A DNA stretch of 22,964 bases from Auxenochlorella pyrenoidosa. Lineage: Eukaryota > Chlorophyta > Trebouxiophyceae > Chlorellales > Chlorellaceae. Location of the stretch: NCBI GenBank assembly GCA_001430745.1, contig KQ481983.1, forward strand, positions 1,106,555-1,129,518, in the 5' to 3' direction. The notes beneath the pieces were generated by a model. The model was not told the origin of the DNA. It did no database searches and saw only the letters and a list, made by a program, of their open reading frames with translations. Positions within the stretch are counted from its first letter, which is position 1. The number at the start of each line of letters is the position of its first letter. A program made the position numbers and the translations under genes. Positions 1 through 9,133 of this stretch are shown here, piece after piece.

Positions 1-564
1 CTTCTGCCCTCATCAAATTGCTAACGCTGGGCTTGACGGCTTGCCCTTNTAAACCCCCCCCCCCCCCCCATCACTCCCACCTGACCCTTGGGGCTGCCCC
101 GACTTGCTGACCACCGGGCCCGCCACTGCGGCCCTCGCCAACCCTACGCTGGCAAATACATGTAAGCTGGCCCCCAGAGTGGAGCACACGAGAGCATACA
201 GCATGATGATAGGGGGCAGTGCTGCGGCGCTGTGCAGGCCTGCTACACATGCAGGGCGTGCTGGGCTCGATCAGGCCGACAGGCGCACCACCTGGCAGTT
301 GTGCTGCTGCCCTGAGGCGTGCGCACAGCAGGCTTCGGGAGAAGCGGAAGACTGTCTGAAGGGGTCCTCACCGGCCACAGCAGGCGGCATCGCCAGCGCC
401 CTGGGGGCCCAGCAATATGCCTTGCCTGTGGAAGCACTCTTGTCTCCCGCAAACAGCACTTGATTGACATGACAGCCTGTGAGGGGTTGTTTAAATACAC
501 CGCAGACGCCCTCACAGCAGTGACTGTACGTCGGCATCTGCATGCCGGGGCACCGGCCCCCGCA
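1..564. other. Left-edge intergenic / 3' UTR region, no gene recognised
   Basis: This is the sequence downstream of the TSEN34 stop codon and probably holds its 3' UTR. It contains one ambiguous base (49) and a run of 16 C (54-69), both places where base calling may be wrong. A plus-strand TGTAA at 161-165 could be the poly(A) signal of a gene ending left of the window. Open frames here run in several overlapping frames on both strands and match no family I know. No TGTAA was seen on the minus strand for TSEN34. Confidence 0.5.
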
Positions 565-2345
565 TCAGCCAAAGCCCTCCACTGGCCCAATAGTCAGGTA
601 GCGGATGCGGAAGCGCTCGCCATGGCTGCCAACGCCGCGGCTGTCGGCGCCCAGCTGCACACCGCCCCCGCCGCCCAGCGCCTGCACTGGCTGCTGCTGC
701 TGCTGCTGCTCCTGCGCCTGCGGCTGCTGACCCCGCTGCTCATCGCTGCCGCTCGCCGCAGCGCGGCTGTCGGGTGCGCCGGCGCCCGCCCCGGCCGCCG
801 CCGCCGCCTCCTCCACCACCGACGCGATGAGCAGGTGCTTGCGCGCCTGGTGGGAGCCGCGCGTGGCGGACGCCAGCATGGCGGGCAGGATGGGCTGGCG
901 GAAGGGCAGCAGGCGAACGCAGAACTGGGCGTGGTACAGGGAGGGGTCCCCCGGGTAGACCAAAAAGTCGGCGCCAAACTTGCTGCCGCCGGTCAGGCGG
1001 TAGCTGCGGGGCGGAGGGGAGGGCGGAAATGTGGGTGGGTGGGGTGGGGGAGGGCTAGCGGACAGGGCGCTCAGTGTCAGCCTTGATGCGACGGGGCGGG
1101 GAGGGGCGGTGCCTGGGGCGGAGCCCCGGCCAGCTGCCAGGGCAGGCTGCGAGGGGATGGCAATGCCTGCCGGGATTGCTTCGGTTGAAACCCAAGGCGC
1201 ACCGGCAGGGCGTGGCCTGCCCCTTGGTGCGCAGCTGCCTGTGCGCCCGGCGCTGCCGCGCCCCTCGTCCAGGCAAGCCGCCAGGCAGACGAGCGGGGCG
1301 CGAGCCGACAACGGCTTGGCACCCTGCAGCTCACCCCTTGGCATGCAGGTCCCGGAAGACCCAGTACCGATGCCTCTCCTCCTGAGTAGCAGGGAAGGTC
1401 CAGCTGGGGGGCTCTTGGCTGCCGCCGCCGGCCGCCGCCGCTCCTTGCCCCTGCCCCCCAGGCTCCTCCCCTCCTGCCGACTGGGGCGCTGCACCAGCTG
1501 CTGCGTCGGCCCGCGGCGGTGCTGCGCCAGCGCCCCTGCCGGCGTTGGCGGCGGCTGCCTCGGCGGGGGTGGTGGGGATGGCAAACTGCCTGCCGTCTGC
1601 CAGCGCTGCCCGCCACGTCGGCTCCGCCGCCGCCTCCTCCGGCTGCTGGCCGGCGGCAGTCTCTGCATCCATGGCATCCCCATCCCCCAGCCCCTCGTCC
1701 TCTTCCTCATAGTATCCCCAGGCCGAGGCCTCGCGTGCGCGCTTGCGGCTGGCGCCCGCCGCCGCCGCCGCCGCCGCCGTGCCCAGCGCCGGCGCCAGCT
1801 GGGCCCAGCCGCGCTCCAGCGCGAGCGTCACCTCCTCGGGGCTCAGCTCCACGGGCAGGCCGTGCACAGCGTTCTGCTGCTTGAAGGCTGCAGCATGCGG
1901 TGGGTGGGTGGGGGGGCTGGTTTTTTGCTTTTCAGGCAAGACTGGTGCAGGGGTCGGGTAGCGCCCAGAGGCCCGTCCCCCGCCCCCCGGCAAGGTCCGC
2001 CAGCAGGACGCCAAGGCAGCAGGCTGCGCAAAGGGACTCAAGTTTGTATGGCTGTTGCAATGTTGTGAGTGTAGCTCACCTGCCACGCCACCAACAGATG
2101 CGCCGATGATCCCGCACTCGAGCCGCAGCCAATGTGCAACTGCGCTCACGGACAAGTGAGAGACGTGAGCAGACAGACCCGGCGGGGGTTGGGATGCATG
2201 CAGACGGGGGAGCGTGCTGGCCACGCTGGAAGACGGCAGAGGGGCAGGGCGCACCCCAGCAGGGCTCCTGCATACTCGGCCCTGGCGCACCATCTGCATC
2301 CCACACATAGCCGTTGCCGCTCAGGAGTTGGATGCGGGCCTTCAT
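565..2345 (-). CDS. TSEN34: tRNA-splicing endonuclease catalytic subunit Sen34 (TSEN34), four exons
   Basis: TSEN34 is the subunit that cuts the 3' splice site of intron-containing pre-tRNAs. Exons read right to left: 2345-2291, 2139-2080, 1887-1335 and 1003-565. They join in phase to 368 residues ending in TGA. The N-terminal part resembles the Sen34 N domain (GNGYVWDAD near residue 10; QNAVHGLPVELSPEE encoded at the start of exon 3). An acidic, Ala/Gln-rich linker follows. The C-terminal nuclease domain starts at ATQEERHRYWVFRDLHAKG and continues as YRLTGGSKFGADFLVYPGDP. The expected catalytic triad is Tyr239, His247 and Lys278; its spacing (8 and 31) equals that of human TSEN34 (Y247, H255, K286). 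A polyQ run follows Lys278. All introns are GT-AG. The ATG at 2345 is the first in frame, but an acceptor at 2376 would allow a further upstream exon. The RS factor gene is divergent to the right. Confidence 0.93.
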
Positions 2346-2796
2346 CTTCGCTACAGGCGGGGCCTCGGGCTGCACAAAGAGAGTTGGCAGCGGGCGGTGG
2401 GCAGGGCGGTGGGTACGTCGGCAGGACTTTGGAGTGCTGGAAGGCCTGCCGGTCAGCACTGATTTAGCTGTTCGCATTATGCGAGGTCAAAGCTCACCAG
2501 CTGGGCCTCCTGGGCAGCCCCAGGCTCGCACATAGCGGCGTGCTATTCCCAAACCCCTGGCGCTGCCCCCCTCTCTTTGATGGACGCCTGGATTCCTCAG
2601 AATGCCAAAGCGAGCAATCAATGCATGCAGGCGGGACGAACACAGCAGGGGGAGCACAGTGTCGGCACTTGGTCTCTTCACGCCCGATCCCCGCACCTGC
2701 TGCGCCGTCTGGGCCTGCTCGAGGCTACGTCCACGCCGCTTCACCATCTGACCTGCCCTAGTCGCTCGCTCGGCCCTGCGAGCGGTTTCCGGCACC
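2346..2796. promoter_or_regulatory. Shared intergenic region between divergent TSEN34 and RS factor genes
   Basis: These 451 bp separate the two start codons and must hold the 5' UTRs and promoters of both genes, unless TSEN34 has an additional 5' exon. I see no clear TATA box and no conserved gene. Several short open frames overlap here without recognisable content. Confidence 0.5.
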
Positions 2797-5564
2797 ATGT
2801 TGCCTCCAGGTGCGCTGTTTGGGCTGTGCAGATCTTCTTCACATCATAGTTGCGGCCCGCCCCGATGCTCACATAGCTCCCTGCGCTCTACATCGCCTCC
2901 CGCCTTCCCTTTCTCGGGCTCTACATCTCCGCCGCAGTGTATGTGGGCAACTACGAGTACGATGCCAGCGAGCGGGAGCTGGAGCGCACGTTTGACAAGT
3001 ATGGCGAGGTGGACCGCGTCGAGTACAAGTCGGGTGCGCCGCCGCCGACGTTTCCCTGCGCGACTACCGACCCCTGCCACCCTGCCCCTGCCTTCCTCGT
3101 CAACGTCGTTCCTGGGCATCCTGTCAAGACCGTCTGTGTTCCTTAGCCACCCGGGGCTTCGCCTGAGCGCATCAACGCTGCCCGTCTTGCTGGCTCCGTC
3201 ACGCCTGCCTCCTGCTGCCGTGGAGTGACCTCTGTTGGCTCAGCACCTTTCGAGCTGCCCGGCAAAACACGGGAGTCGACATGGCAACGTCTCTTCACTG
3301 CCCATCCACCATCGTCTCCGCCAACATGCCTGCCTGCCCTCACTGCCAACACGCCTGCCCGCCGACGCATCCAGCGCCCATCCCACACCAACTGCCCGCG
3401 CCTGTGCCTGCTCTGCCTGTGCCACCTGGGTGCTACCCTGGCTACTCTTCCCAACGGCCATCACTACCAGACAGACGCAGCACTTCTTGCAAGGTCACAC
3501 AGTGCCCGGCAGCAAAGTACTGGGGCCTGCCGGCTGCGCTCCTTCCCTGCCTGTGCGACCACCACTGATGTCAGCGCGCCCTCCCGGCCGCCGCTCAGCA
3601 CCTCAGGCCGCATGCAGGCCGGCCTACCTTTCCGCCCACCCACATCGTAGCGCCCGGCTTCCCCCCCTGCGAATGCATCCGGGGCGCCGCTTGCCGCGGC
3701 CCAAATCCCCACCCGCCCAGCCCCCGCTGCCTTGCCCCCTGCAGGCTTCTGCTTTGTGCACTACAAGGACAAGCGCGATGCAGAGGATGCCATCCACGCC
3801 CTTGATGGGTGAGCCGCCGTGCTGGGGCCGGTTGGGCACCAGATCCTACGCGGCCTCACGTGCTGGTGCCACTGAGCAGTGCCCCTGCCGTGCGGCCCAG
3901 CCAACCCCTTGCTGCACTGCCAACAAGTCGGCCGGCCAGCCCGTGCCGCTGCGCATCGGCCGCGCTGCCACGCCTGCCCTGGCGCCCTGCCCCTGCGCGG
4001 CGCAGGCGCGAGTGGGGGCGCATGCGCCGCCGCCTGCGCGTGGAGTTTGCGCGGAACGACGCCAACGTGAGGGACCGGGAGAAGGCGCGCAAGGCGAGCG
4101 CGGAGCCCAACCGCACGCTGTTTGTGGCGGGCTTCGACCCGCGCTCCATCCGCACGCGCGACATCGAGAAGAAGTTTGAGGAGTATGGGCGCCTGGTGGT
4201 GAGCCGCGCCGCGAGGGGAGGGAGGGGGGCCTCGGGTGGGATTGGTTGTGGAAGGGGGCCTGCGGGCTTGTGCTCACACTGTGCGCCCTGGCACCCGCCC
4301 TCGCTCGCCCCCATCCACCGGCGCTGCGCGCAGCCTGCCACCACCTCACCTGGCAGCCCACGTGTGCCTGGCGCCCCCCACTGGCCTCCTGCCCTTGCGC
4401 CCGCACCCCCTGCGCCCCGCAGCGCTGCCCCCACATGCCCCCTGCCCCTGCGCCCCACACCCCTGGCGCCCCGCAGTCCTGTCCCCACATGCCCCCCACC
4501 CGCCCGCTCCCCGCCCCCTGCCCCTGGCGCCCCGCAGCGCTGCGAAATCAAGAAGACCTACAGCTTTGTGGAGTTTGAGAACCTGGCCGACGCCAAGGAG
4601 GCCTGCGAGCGCCTGCACGGCTCCACGATCAACGGGCGCGAGATCACGGGTGCGCGCCGCGCGCCGGCCCCGCGGGCGCAGCCAGGGCCGCGCCTGCTGG
4701 CTGCGGCACGCGCCTGTGCCCGCAGCGCTCCTGCTAGCCTTGCCATCAACAACTGTCGAAGCGCGGCATGGGATGTTGCTGGTGTCGCGAGCCCGCAGTG
4801 CTGGCAGAGCATGCCGGTTTTTTTTTGGCAGCAAGGCCTGCACGAGGCAAATTACAAGGCGCTCTTTTTGGGCCTCTACGAGATGCAGCCTAACAGTTGG
4901 TGGCAGATTTCCCAGGTCCCTGGCACTGATAGCGTTGCTTCCGGCGCTCCTGGCCATGCAGTGGAGTACGTGGTGAAGGGTGGCGGCGGCGGCGGCGGCG
5001 GCGGCTACGGCGGCGGTGGCTACGGCGGCGGCGGTGGCGGCTATGGTGGCGGCGGCGGCTACGGCGGCGGCCGGTGCGCTCCTTGTGCCGCTTGCAACTG
5101 CTGCCTGCCTTCCCGCCCTGGCCCTGTGTGCTGCATTTTGAGTGCGGCCTGCGTTCCCGCCCCGCGTGTCTGCCCGCTCCCCCCCGCTCCACTTCCCCTT
5201 GCTCCTGTCTGCTTGCCTGTTGTCCTGCCCGCTGGCCTTGCCCTTGCCTGCCCGCCTGCGTGCCTCCACACCTCACCGACCCTTCCCGCCACCTGCCGCT
5301 GCCTGCAGGTATGACGACCGCCGCGAGGAGCGCTACCGCGGCCGCTCCCGCTCCCGCTCCATGGAGCGCCCCCGCCGGCGCTCTCCCTCCTACGACCGCT
5401 CTCGGTCGCGCAGCCCCCGCCCCTCGCGGCGCAGTCCCTCCCCGGCGCGGCGCAGCCCCAGCCCGCGGGGGCGCCGCGAGCGCACGCGCAGCCGCTCGCC
5501 CTACCGCGGCCGCAGCCCACGGCGCACCCCGAGCCGCTCGCGCTCGCGTTCGCCGCGCGACTGA
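2797..5564 (+). CDS. SR splicing factor, plant RS subfamily (RS31/RS40/RS41-like), seven exons
   Basis: A nuclear pre-mRNA splicing regulator. Exons: 2797-2809, 2938-3033, 3745-3808, 4006-4198, 4538-4649, 4962-5073, 5309-5564; all phases agree and give 281 residues. RRM1 (about 5-72) has RNP2 VYVGNY and RNP1 [11 protein letters not shown]2 (about 95-163) has RNP2 LFVAGF and RNP1 KTYSFVEF. A Gly/Tyr-rich segment (166-196) leads to an Arg/Ser domain (about 198-281) with many RS, SP and RR pairs. The order [32 protein letters not shown] and VEYVVK follows Arabidopsis RS31/RS40 closely, and two RRMs with the second lacking the SWQDLKD motif fit the RS subfamily, not SR30/SR34. The start is fixed by a 13-nt first exon (MLPP) matching the MRPVFVGNFEY start of plant members. 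Introns 2, 4 and 5 carry unusual features described under findings. TGTAA follows 190 nt after the stop. Confidence 0.94.
4321..4537 (+). repeat. C-rich tandem near-repeats duplicating the exon-5 acceptor
   Basis: Within intron 4 of the RS factor gene, the block GCGCCCCGCAG appears three times, with AG at 4421-4422, 4475-4476 and 4536-4537. The first two copies are followed by ...CTG.CCCCACATGCCCC and the last by exon 5. The spacing is 54 and 61 nt. Only the last acceptor continues RRM2 in frame. The repeat therefore looks like a tandem duplication of the 3' splice region. Confidence 0.75.
4832..4915 (+). other. Candidate cassette (poison) exon inside RS factor intron 5
   Basis: Intron 5 contains a T9 tract followed by GGCAG at 4831, a good acceptor. 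A CAG|GTCCCT donor lies at 4915/4916. The 84-nt segment between them is less GC-rich than its surroundings. Spliced after exon 5 (phase 1) it reads about 20 codons and then TAA. Inclusion would truncate the protein before the RS domain. This is predicted from sequence only. Confidence 0.35.
4981..5072 (+). repeat. GGC-rich repeat coding Gly/Tyr tract
   Basis: Most of exon 6 of the RS factor gene is a degenerate GGC/GGT repeat punctuated by TAC/TAT. It encodes the Gly-rich, Tyr-spaced hinge between RRM2 and the RS domain. Confidence 0.9.
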
Positions 5565-6072
5565 GCGGGCTGCAAGCTGCGGCGCTGGCGTCACTTGCCA
5601 GCCATGCTGTGGCGACCTGACATGTCCACTGGCAGCCTCCTGCGCCTGGTACACCAACAATTGCACACCGACTGCCTCACACCTGCCTGCTGGGACAGCC
5701 CCGCCACCCCATCGTTGGCTGCCCTTATGATTTCCCTGCAATCGTGCATGCTGTAAAGACTGGTTGCATTCACAAGCTGACGGGTTGCATGGTGCTGATT
5801 GCGGGCAAAGTTGGCGTCAAGGAGGGGCTGCCACTGGTGCGTGCATCAGTGGAGCAATGAGAGGAGCGGGGGCAAATGGAGAAGGTAGAGAATAGCTGCT
5901 TCATAGTGACTAGGAAGGGCTGCTGATTGGGCGACCGACGGCGAGGGCGGGGGGCGCAGCTACGCATGGAGCATCTGTCCATGGTGTGCCAGCGGCTTCC
6001 AGCCACAGGCCACGGTGCACCATTGCTGCTGCTGCTGCTGTGGGGCTGCTGCTGCTGGTCAGGATGGCCGCC
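5565..6072. other. Convergent 3' regions of RS factor and SEC61G genes
   Basis: The plus-strand 3' UTR of the RS factor gene should end shortly after TGTAA at 5752-5756. The right part is the minus-strand 3' UTR of SEC61G, which starts with CAG/AGC repeats (about 6023-6060). No additional gene is recognised. The minus strand stays open in the SEC61G frame down to 5770; see findings. Confidence 0.6.
5752..5756 (+). terminator. TGTAA poly(A) signal of the RS factor gene
   Basis: TGTAA is the usual polyadenylation signal in green algae. This copy lies 190 nt after the RS factor stop codon, on the sense strand. Confidence 0.6.
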
Positions 6073-6978
6073 TCAGCTGGTGGTGGTGCCAATGATGATC
6101 TGCAGAGCCACAGGAGCGCGCATGTGCCAGTCAGTCGGTGGCCTGGGTTGGTTGCAAGCAGCCGCCTTTCAGTGGTGCAGCAGAGCACCAATGCTGCGCC
6201 ACCCATGCGCCTGCAGCCGCTGGCAGCAGCTGGTCGGGCTGACACGCTGACCATAGCAGTGCGCCCACCTCGCTGTCACAGCTGGCGGCCAAGCAGCCGC
6301 CAGTGGCGCGCTCACCCACTCAAGTGGGACACAAGGGATGCGCCGCTGCTGCCCAGCCTCACCTGGTTGATGGGGATGAAGATGACCTTGACCAGGAAGC
6401 CGATGAGCCCCACAGCCAGGAAGCCCATGGCAGTGAGCCGCGCCACCTTGGTGAACTCCTTCTGCGCAGTCAGAACCAGGCGAGCAAGGGAGGGGAGCAT
6501 GCTCAAGGACAGCAGGCCGAACATGGTCCCATCAAGTCTCCTACCAGTCGACTCGACATAGGAGGGACAGCCCAGCTGCTGCCATGGTAGCAAGGTGGAA
6601 TGACCGCTTGCGCTGGCGGGTTCGCCGCTGCCAGCGTTCGGGCGGTGGAGCCGCTGCCGCCAGGACTGCCATCGCTGCTCCTGCCCAGCTCCCGGCGCAT
6701 CTCGAGCGTGGCATGCCGCTCTCTGGGCGCACTCCACAACAAGGAGAGGCCGGATCACGATCGGGGCAGCGCTCACCCTGTCAGGCTTCTGACACCGCTT
6801 CACCAGCCTGCAAACGAAGAATATAAGGGCGTGGTGCGGTTGGACGGCGCGAACGGCTTGCTGGGCCCCGGCTCTCGGGCCGGAGCGAGCCTGCGCATCC
6901 GCGCGTTCGCCCCGATCGACCTTCTCACCGCACGCTGTTCTTTGCGAAATCCTTCACGCTGTCAGCGGCGCCATCCAT
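6073..6978 (-). CDS. SEC61G: Protein translocon subunit SEC61 gamma, four exons
   Basis: SEC61 gamma is the small tail-anchored subunit of the ER protein-conducting channel, homologous to bacterial SecE. Exons right to left: 6978-6929, 6807-6777, 6461-6363, 6099-6073. They join in phase to 68 residues, the length of the human protein. The protein starts MDGAADSVKDFAKNSVRLV, continues KRCQKPDRKEFTKVA as the amphipathic cytosolic helix, and has one membrane segment (about 39-60) ending in IFIPINQIIIG. RCQKPD-KEF and FIPIN are family signatures. Exons of 31 and 27 nt are too small for simple ORF calling. The stop is TGA. I found no TGTAA in its 3' region. An ATG is present only at 6978 in the first exon, which fixes the start. 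Confidence 0.95.
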
Positions 6979-9133
6979 GTTGCCGCACTTGCTGCTCAAA
7001 GACAGACGGGCTGGTGCTAGCTAGAAGCGGGAGAAGGGGATCAGCGGGAGCAAGGTGACTTTCAACACGCTGCGGCACATCCTCAAGGCAGGCAGCATGC
7101 CTTCCTCGCTGGCGGCACGCCGCGTGCCTGCTGGCTAGCATGGCACGCTTGCTGCTATACAAACAGGCTCTTAAAATTTAATCCTGGGTCTCTGACTTGC
7201 GCAATCCATGACCGACAGTTGTGTGCGTGAGCATTCAAGGCCAGGACGGCAGTTGGCCGCTCACTGCGTCAGATAGCACGCCGCCACTCCCCCTGAACAT
7301 TCGCAGTCCAGCCCCGGCCGCGGCAACGATCTGGGCGCTAAGCTGCTGCTGCCGCTGCGCTGAGCCGGGTGCCAGAGAAAACACCAGGGGGAGCAGAATG
7401 AGCCTCCATCCTGTTGTCTCACACATATGTATCGTGCTGTGCTGAGTAGAGCAGGGCACGAACCAACGCGACCGCACAGCTTCCTCTGCCTTCCTTTGCA
7501 GGAGCCTTCACAACACAACGAAAGATTTCACACATCTTCAGGCTGTCCACATTGCAAATGGTAATGCAACCCGGCAGGCAGGGCCGCAGGCCCAGGGGGC
7601 AGGCTACACAGGTGGTAGGGAGGGGAAGAGGGGGAGGAGCAGAAGGGAAAACTGCGGCATGGGGCACAAAGGCGGCAGGGGAGCGGCAGGGAAAAACTGC
7701 AACGCTGTTCAGACGAGGGTTCGTGTGCTGGGAAACAACTACAAGCATCGGGGTTGGCACAGAGGGCAGGAGGGAACATGAGGGTAGGAGAACGTGGGAA
7801 CGTCGGCCAATAGCGGCATGCACATGGACACGAGCAGCAGCTCTTTCAAGGCGCCGTGCGCTGCACAGGTGAGGTCATGCAGTATGGTACAGTGGGAAAA
7901 CACACATCCAGCAAAACTGCAGGCCGGCTTCGAGCTCGGGACAGCAAAGGCGCATTGATAGCGCTGTCGGGCCAGACAGCACACATATGCCAGCCATATG
8001 GCGCCAGCAATAGTTGAGGCACTCTTCATGAACGCTGACAGGAATACAAGCTCGGGGATGGCAGAGCCTCGCCGCGAGGCGCGGTTGACAAGGCTTCATT
8101 CGAAGGAGGCCCAAAGCTGCAGACGGCCGTGCAGAAGGCCCGCCCACGCCCGGCGCCAATTGGACCCTGCGCGCCACAAAGGGTTCGGCTCAGGTCTTCT
8201 GATCATGAATTGCACGGCACCAGCTGCGGCAGAGCCTTGATTGCGCTCGGAGGCTAGCTATCTTCGGAAGAAGCCTGCAACACACCTCGAGGGTCACCGC
8301 TGCGACTTGTGATCTGCGGGCCCGAGTGACGCGGGATCTGGCCACGAGTGGGTGCTTGCAGCACTCCAGACCCACGCTGCAGCTACTGCTGCAGTCGTAG
8401 CGGCAATCCAGCAGCGCCCAGCCGTAGCAGACATCATGTTTGCGTTATTTAGCGGGTCGGTGGCGAGAGAAACTATGTCGTCAGGCGTGCAGAACCCTTC
8501 TTCAAGCCTGCCGGCATGGGAAGCATGTCGTAGCCAGCCTTGGGGTTTACCACACTGTATCGCTGGGATCTGGGGATCGATGCTGCATCGAGCGCAGAGC
8601 TGGGCACGCTGCAAAAACTTTAGTCGCCTTTAGGGCATGTTGAACATGGCGGGAGAGGGCTCAGCTGCCGATGGCCTTGCCAGCCAATGGACCTTGCATA
8701 CTCGCTCTTAATCTCAACGCAAGAAATGATAAGGTACTTGAGGTTGATGGTTGAACGACTTGAGGATGCAGTTTCAACCATCACGGCTGACAGCAGCATG
8801 CTCGGCGTTCCAACAGCAACCGGATTACAAGGGAGGTGCAAGCTTAGGACAGAAACGCAGGCCTGAAATCGTAGGCTTGGAATGCTGATGTACACGTGGG
8901 GACAAAAAAGGGAGATGAAAGCGGCATACAGTGCAGAAAGGGTGCAATGAAAGCAAGGGGATGCACGGGGAGTGGATGGTACAAGCAGCAGCGATCCGAG
9001 GACATGCAGAGCCTGTAGTCAGCTCACGCTCTACAGATGCGATTCCGTAATTCTGCCATGCGGTCGTGCTGCCACTCTAGTGAGTGGCAGTGGGCACAGG
9101 CGGCCGTGTACTGCAGAAGAGAGCCAGCCCCCC
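6979..9133. other. Long intergenic region between SEC61G and AlgH gene, no gene recognised
   Basis: The left end holds the SEC61G promoter, with an AT-rich patch around 7170-7185. The right end, to about 8825, is probably the AlgH-gene 3' UTR. A purine-rich stretch lies at about 7610-7700 on the plus strand. The GC content looks lower than in the genes. Short open frames exist on both strands, but none shows a family motif or a convincing set of splice sites. I found no tRNA B-box-like element. An undetected small or non-coding gene cannot be excluded. Confidence 0.5.
8825..8829 (-). terminator. TGTAA poly(A) signal of the AlgH-family gene
   Basis: Minus-strand TGTAA about 305 nt downstream of the AlgH-family stop codon at 9134-9136. 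Confidence 0.45.

Noticed and set aside
565..1710. Single long minus-strand frame of 381 codons treated as one exon
   Set aside because: The segment between 1004 and 1334 is an intron: GT donor and AG acceptor join VFRDLHAKG to YRLTGG exactly as in the TSEN34 family.
7739..8029. Minus-strand open frame beginning MKSASTIAGAIWLAYVCC, looking like a signal peptide
   Set aside because: The hydrophobic start is followed by Cys-rich sequence without any recognisable domain, and overlapping frames on both strands are equally open. Too weak to call a secreted protein.
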